A stretch of 64,000 bases of DNA from Aquimarina sp. MAR_2010_214 (GTDB taxonomy: Bacteria; Bacteroidota; Bacteroidia; Flavobacteriales; Flavobacteriaceae). The notes beneath the pieces are model-generated. The model ran no database searches and was not told the DNA's origin. It worked only from the letters and a program-made list of their open reading frames with translations. The position numbers and the translations under genes are program-made. How positions within the stretch are numbered: the stretch's first letter is position 1; each line of letters starts with the position of its first letter. The stretch spans positions 1,302,001 through 1,366,000 of the forward strand of contig NZ_PJMS01000001.1 in NCBI RefSeq assembly GCF_002846555.1. The letters are read 5' to 3'. Shown one piece after another: positions 60,297 to 64,000 of the stretch.

Positions 60297-60836
60297 TTAT
60301 AAAACATTACTCTTTTGTTGCATTATTAACATTACCTCCTCGTAAGAAATAGGATAAAAGTCATGACAATCAACCCCAACATCTAAAGCAGATTTTCTAT
60401 TAAAGCTATTGAGTTTCCCGTGAGAGTGCCCGAAAATATGGTAAGAACCACTATGTTTTCCTTTCCAGGTCATTAATGGGTAATGCATCATCACAATAAG
60501 TTGATTATTGGCTGAATCTGGATCAGACAGCTTTAATTCGTGATAGTCTTTGATCCATTCAAACCGATCTTTACAATTTCGGTTCAAATCATCATGATTT
60601 CCTTTGATTAAATGAATTTTTCCATTTAGCCTCTCTAAGATCTTAACTAACTTACTAGATGCCATTAATCCAATATCACCAAGATGATAGACGATATCAT
60701 TCTTTTTTACTTTATCGTTCCATTTAAGAATCATAGTTTCATTCATTTCTTCCACTGATTTAAAAGGTCGTTTGGCATGTTTAATAATTCCTTTATGTCC
60801 GAAATGATGATCAGAAGTGAAAAATATAGTGCTCAT
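60297..60836 (-). CDS. Metallophosphoesterase (calcineurin-like)
   Basis: 179 residues. Metal-binding motifs in order: FTSDHHFGHKG (about 6-16), YHLGDIG (about 50-56), KGNHDDL (about 78-84), MMHYPLMTW (about 115-123) and IFGHSHGKLNS (about 132-142). This is the small YfcE/ phage-type phosphoesterase pattern, with five conserved metal ligands present. Substrate unknown. Likely island cargo; a long imperfect inverted repeat lies just upstream (60849-60949). Confidence 0.88.
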   Translation of the reverse strand: MSTIFFTSDHHFGHKGIIKHAKRPFKSVEEMNETMILKWNDKVKKNDIVYHLGDIGLMASSKLVKILERLNGKIHLIKGNHDDLNRNCKDRFEWIKDYHELKLSDPDSANNQLIVMMHYPLMTWKGKHSGSYHIFGHSHGKLNSFNRKSALDVGVDCHDFYPISYEEVMLIMQQKSNVL

Positions 60837-60848
60837 TTTTTTGATTAT

Positions 60849-60949
60849 TATATTGGCTTAGTGAAGTGAAACGAGCAAAGATTTCTGGTAAGTGCCTGTA
60901 TAGGCCTTAACAGGAATTTTGCGAAGCTTGATCGAGCTAAGCCAATATA
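60849..60949. repeat. About 100-bp imperfect inverted-repeat element
   Basis: TATATTGGCTTAG (60849-60861) is the exact complement of CTAAGCCAATATA (60937-60949). Inner parts pair partly (GCAAAGATTTCTGGTAAG versus GCAAAATTCCTGTTAAG), with the apex near TGCCTGTATAGGC. MITE-like or a transfer-linked structure between cargo and conjugation genes. Confidence 0.55.
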
Positions 60950-61000
60950 ATTTGCAGTTTAATTCGATTAATACTAAATTCTTAACTATTTTGATTACCT

Positions 61001-62074
61001 CTAATAGTCATAGTAATCCACATTTATTGATTTTTCATATGTTGCTCCGTTGGAATCTCTAAAATGAAATGTAACAACCCCTTTTCGAGGAGAAACCATC
61101 CCTAATTGTTTTAGTAAACCCCCATTCGAAATTCTATTACCAATATTCCACTCAAATCCTTGAGGAATATGATCTTCACTCCCGTCAATGATATACATTA
61201 AATCTCCTAATCCAACCGAAGTGATATGTAAATAATATTCAATTTCTTGCTTCAAATTATCTGGACGTTTAATGAAATAAGTAAAACTTAAATCCCAACG
61301 ATATGGTACAGATAAAGGATCAGGAGTCATTACTACCTCAAAATCCGTAAGTAATGTTTCAAAATTGATTACTTTAGATTTCACAACCCCATTAGAAGCT
61401 TCAGCTATAAACTCTATATCAGTATCTTGAGCCTTTGTTCCCTCATACTCTCCAAAAGTTATCCCTTCAGAAAGGTTAAACTCTCTATTTTGAAGTATTT
61501 CTTGATCTTCTGAATCCAATTTCACTTCTCCTTCCACATTTTTAAAGTATACTTTATACGTTAAGTTTTCTGTTCCTTTTGTTTTAATATCTATACTGAA
61601 TGGTGTGGATTCATTAATGTAGTTTTTCTCTTTATCAAAAAGAACTGTAAACTCAAAATCTGTTTCATTAACTGTTATTGGTACAATAATCTCTTTGGTA
61701 ATTTCATTTGAAGCTGTTACTTGAAAGGTTAGATTCCCAGCCCCTATTGACGTTCCTAGGTAATTCAAACTCATAATACCGTTTGAAATATTATTTATAA
61801 TTTCTCCCTGGGCATATTCGACACCATTTATAGAAAGCTTACCTTCAACGCCAGTGTCAAAATATTTCATTGAGAAATTAAGCTCTTCTGTTACTGGTTC
61901 TTCAATAGTAATAGATAGATTAAGTTCTATGCTTTGATTGATCAAAAGAGTTTCTTGATCTGTATTTGTAGTAAGTGTAAAATTTGTTTTTTCTAAATTT
62001 TGAATATCTACATCAAGTTCTTCACAAGAAATTATAGATAAAGCAATACTAACTAAGATGATTATTTTTTTCAT
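61001..62074 (-). CDS. TraQ-like conjugation lipoprotein (DUF3872-like repeats)
   Basis: 357 residues. Lipoprotein signal with lipobox SIISC (C17) followed by EELDVDIQ. About three Ig-like beta-sandwich repeats (about 30-130, 130-230, 230-357) contain FTLTTNTDQETLLINQSIEL and later FTVLFDKEKNYINESTPFSI and FEVVMTPDPLSVPYRWDLSF. In Bacteroidota conjugative elements, TraQ (DUF3872) is a small lipoprotein of this fold next to TraO. The present protein is much longer than a single-domain TraQ. Assignment rests on fold impression and position after TraO. Confidence 0.6.
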   Translation of the reverse strand: MKKIIILVSIALSIISCEELDVDIQNLEKTNFTLTTNTDQETLLINQSIELNLSITIEEPVTEELNFSMKYFDTGVEGKLSINGVEYAQGEIINNISNGIMSLNYLGTSIGAGNLTFQVTASNEITKEIIVPITVNETDFEFTVLFDKEKNYINESTPFSIDIKTKGTENLTYKVYFKNVEGEVKLDSEDQEILQNREFNLSEGITFGEYEGTKAQDTDIEFIAEASNGVVKSKVINFETLLTDFEVVMTPDPLSVPYRWDLSFTYFIKRPDNLKQEIEYYLHITSVGLGDLMYIIDGSEDHIPQGFEWNIGNRISNGGLLKQLGMVSPRKGVVTFHFRDSNGATYEKSINVDYYDY

Positions 62075-62085
62075 TGTTATAAAGT

Positions 62086-62631
62086 TTAAAATTTAAAGGC
62101 AAGTCCAAGCCCAATCATGAATTTGTTTTTTCCTATCTCGCTTTCAGGATGGTAAAAATGAGTATATCTAGCTATAGCAGAAAGATGATTTGTTATTTTG
62201 ACATCTGCTTCTGCAGCTCCATAACCACCATAAATAGCCCCTCCCTTCGTAGTTATAAACTCTCGTTCTTGTAATTGTATTTCTGAAAAATCAATAGATT
62301 CATTCCCTATAACTCCACCAACTCCGACAGAAAAGAGAAATGACTTACTGTAATTACTTATCAAAGGTATATTTGTGAAATACCCTACATTAAGAGTATA
62401 CACTTCTATTGGAATGTCATATCCAGTTTGTTTTTCTTCGAGAAAGCCTGCATATCCCCCAATCTCAAAATATCGTCCAATATTTTTATCTGGATAATAA
62501 TGAAAATTACCCGCAGCAGAATAGCCATTATTTGAATAGCCAATCAAACCGCTTACCTCATTTGAATACTGACCGCTTACAGTACAAAATGCTAGTAACA
62601 TAATAAGCAGAATTATATGTTGTTGTTTCAT
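62086..62631 (-). CDS. traO: TraO-like conjugation protein
   Basis: 181 residues from the ATG at 62631 (MKQQHIILLIMLL); the frame extends to 62664 without a signal. Signal peptide about 1-20 (CTVSGQ), then a beta-rich small outer-membrane-like barrel, ending GLGLAFKF with a terminal phenylalanine as in outer-membrane barrels. The strands (YFEIGGYAGFLEEK, TLNVGYFTNIPL, FLFSVGVGGVIGNE, GYGAAEADVKI) match the TraO family of Bacteroidota conjugative elements. It is followed 11 bases later by the TraQ-like gene. Confidence 0.72.
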   Translation of the reverse strand: MKQQHIILLIMLLAFCTVSGQYSNEVSGLIGYSNNGYSAAGNFHYYPDKNIGRYFEIGGYAGFLEEKQTGYDIPIEVYTLNVGYFTNIPLISNYSKSFLFSVGVGGVIGNESIDFSEIQLQEREFITTKGGAIYGGYGAAEADVKITNHLSAIARYTHFYHPESEIGKNKFMIGLGLAFKF

Positions 62632-62635
62632 GATC

Positions 62636-62926
62636 TTAATTTTGTTTGTTACTTGTGATTCCATAATGATTTAATAATAGATTAGTTTTAAATACTTCAT
62701 TTTTCATAAGTCTGATTTCTGTTTTTAGATGCTCATTTTCTAGTTCAATAAGATTAATGGTATTACTGTCGTTAAAAGTTAATGTCCTTCCTCTCAGCTT
62801 TTCTATTGATAGGTATACTAGCCCTATTGTTACTGCAATCATTATTGAGATAGATGATCGGTAGATTTTATCACTCAAAAACCAGTTTTCGGTTTTGTTC
62901 CATAAATTGTTTTCACTTGTTTCCAT
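62636..62926 (-). CDS. Small membrane protein of the conjugation cluster
   Basis: 96 residues, one N-terminal transmembrane helix (SISIMIAVTIGLVYLSIEKL, about 26-45), then a periplasmic or cytoplasmic coiled-coil-like tail (IELENEHLKTEIRLMKNEVF). It lies between the coupling-protein gene and traO, four bases upstream of the latter's start region. No family recognised; a minor transfer-apparatus or regulatory component is likely. Confidence 0.55.
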   Translation of the reverse strand: METSENNLWNKTENWFLSDKIYRSSISIMIAVTIGLVYLSIEKLRGRTLTFNDSNTINLIELENEHLKTEIRLMKNEVFKTNLLLNHYGITSNKQN

Positions 62927-62937
62927 AATTTTGATTT

Positions 62938-64000
62938 TTAGAAATTAATTAAATTGCCATCTTCTTTTTGGTCTATACCTGCAATGCCCAAAACTTCATT
63001 GATGATGTTGTTGTAATTACGTTTGAAATATTCTTCGGGAGTTTTGATGTTATAGGTATGTTTTATTTCAGGTTGTTCAGAAATCAAAAACTTAGTCTTT
63101 AAAAATTCTCGGGGTGTTCCTTCTGCTACAATTCCATAGAATTCCCCTTTATCCAAATTCATAATATCAGTAACCTTAACACGATCTCTTTCCTGAATCG
63201 ATTCATTTTGTCCTTTGCTCTTACTTCTTCCTAATTGCCAAGCTAATCCTCCAGATTTTCCATCATTCTGCGAAGTGGTTACAAAAGTTCTATCTTGTTT
63301 ACTGAAAATAGATTTTATCATTTCTGCAGTTTTTACATTTGCGGTTCGCCCATAAATTTGCGTACCTAAATTTGAAAGAATAGATTGAGCAGCCTCTTTT
63401 CCATTTTGAGCTTCGATTTGACCATAATCCTGTGCAGCATAGATTGTAGAAATTTTATTGGATCTTGCTGTGGCTAAAAATTCCGTTAGTCTAGGAATGA
63501 AAATTGTAGGAGCTTCATCAATTATAATTGTACTCTTATATTTATCTTCTTGATTCATTAACCGCAGTGTAGAAGATAGAATAAGGGAAATGACTGGGGC
63601 ATATGTAGCTGATAAAGTACTGTCATTACCAATGCACATAAACTTTGGATCGCTGGGATCATTAAGGTTTAATGAAAAATCATTCCCAGATAGAATCCAA
63701 AATATTTCAGGGTTATTAAGTGTTGATAAAGCATTTTGAAGTGTTGACATCACACTCGCTACTAATTTATTAGCTTTACGATCCATTGCTTGCCTCAAAC
63801 TAGAAATCATTCCAGAAGCTTCGGTATCTGTTCCTACCATTTCTATAATTTTCTCTATATCGACATGTAAAAACATGCTAATGATATGTGGTATGGTGCA
63901 ATACTCTGGGTGATTATTTCTCATATACCACATCACGCCTGTTAGAATACTTTGAGCTTCCCTATCAAAATATTCTCTCTGCTTTATAGTTTCTGGCAGA
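62938..64000 (-). CDS. VirD4/TraG-type conjugative coupling ATPase, C-terminal part
   Basis: The open frame runs through the right edge (residues PETIKQREYFDREAQSIL precede the first internal ATG), so the start and Walker A lie outside. Visible are the ATPase core with Walker B STIIIDEAPTIFIPRLTEF, the sensor segment TIYAAQDYGQIE, then LSNLGTQIYGRTANVKTAEM, and the end with the TraG/TraD family C-terminus (KGEFYGIVAEGTPREF). The protein links the relaxosome to the type IV secretion channel (MobC/TraG-type in Bacteroidota). It is the first gene of the visible transfer cluster. Confidence 0.88.
   Translation of the reverse strand, partial: LPETIKQREYFDREAQSILTGVMWYMRNNHPEYCTIPHIISMFLHVDIEKIIEMVGTDTEASGMISSLRQAMDRKANKLVASVMSTLQNALSTLNNPEIFWILSGNDFSLNLNDPSDPKFMCIGNDSTLSATYAPVISLILSSTLRLMNQEDKYKSTIIIDEAPTIFIPRLTEFLATARSNKISTIYAAQDYGQIEAQNGKEAAQSILSNLGTQIYGRTANVKTAEMIKSIFSKQDRTFVTTSQNDGKSGGLAWQLGRSKSKGQNESIQERDRVKVTDIMNLDKGEFYGIVAEGTPREFLKTKFLISEQPEIKHTYNIKTPEEYFKRNYNNIINEVLGIAGIDQKEDGNLINF

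Noticed and set aside
1..64000. CRISPR arrays, rRNA genes and additional tRNA genes
   Set aside because: No regularly spaced direct repeats and no rRNA signatures were seen; only one tRNA cloverleaf was found by eye.

Overview
The window is low-GC DNA from a marine-type Flavobacteriia member (Bacteroidota; an Aquimarina-like Flavobacteriaceae is my guess, not proven). Signs: promoters of the Bacteroidota form TAnnTTTG, almost no Shine-Dalgarno sequences, type IX secretion (T9SS) C-terminal tails on two secreted proteins, 7TM-AraC regulators, DUF4199, DUF4286 and TraO/TraQ-like conjugation proteins.

1-10.8 kb (accessory): end of an S66 peptidase, yraN, a secreted DUF3472/ricin-lectin protein, then the most novel locus. 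Two paralogous pairs (membrane AraC-type regulator plus beta-propeller lipoprotein) are followed by an IS1595-type insertion and a 68-residue, six-cysteine, double-glycine-leader peptide with a decayed second copy. All five promoters carry the same 14-bp element (A-Y-M-C-A-W-W-M-S-G-T-C-G-A), 19-20 bp upstream of a -7 box, so the genes look like one regulon built around a secreted peptide.

10.8-33 kb: mfd, a class V aminotransferase, a 1.25-kb gene-free stretch with hairpins and a likely small RNA, an SH3 protein, a TerB-like protein, and an operon of fbp, coiled-coil protein, roadblock/longin-like protein, Ras-like GTPase and hybrid histidine kinase. Then a GNAT, aspartate kinase, an OlsF-type bifunctional acyltransferase, an arsenic operon (arsR, DUF6428, arsN, arsC) without a pump, and small membrane or regulatory genes.

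33-51.7 kb: TPR regulator, a T9SS-secreted protein with YadA-head-like repeats, thioesterase, mgtE, rsmA, DinB-like protein, TPR protein, serS, TPR sensor kinase, HTTM protein, ribF, pth, rplY, prs.

51.7-64 kb: tRNA-Leu(CAA) marks the edge of an island: an autoregulated-looking XRE-ImmA gene, a probable small RNA, a multi-ubiquitin/E2, JAB-E1, DUF6527 conjugation operon, an HNH nuclease, an AbiF-like HEPN protein with a structured RNA upstream, unknown cargo, a phosphoesterase, and conjugation genes (TraQ-like, TraO-like, VirD4/TraG-like) running off the right end. This looks like a defence-carrying integrative conjugative element.
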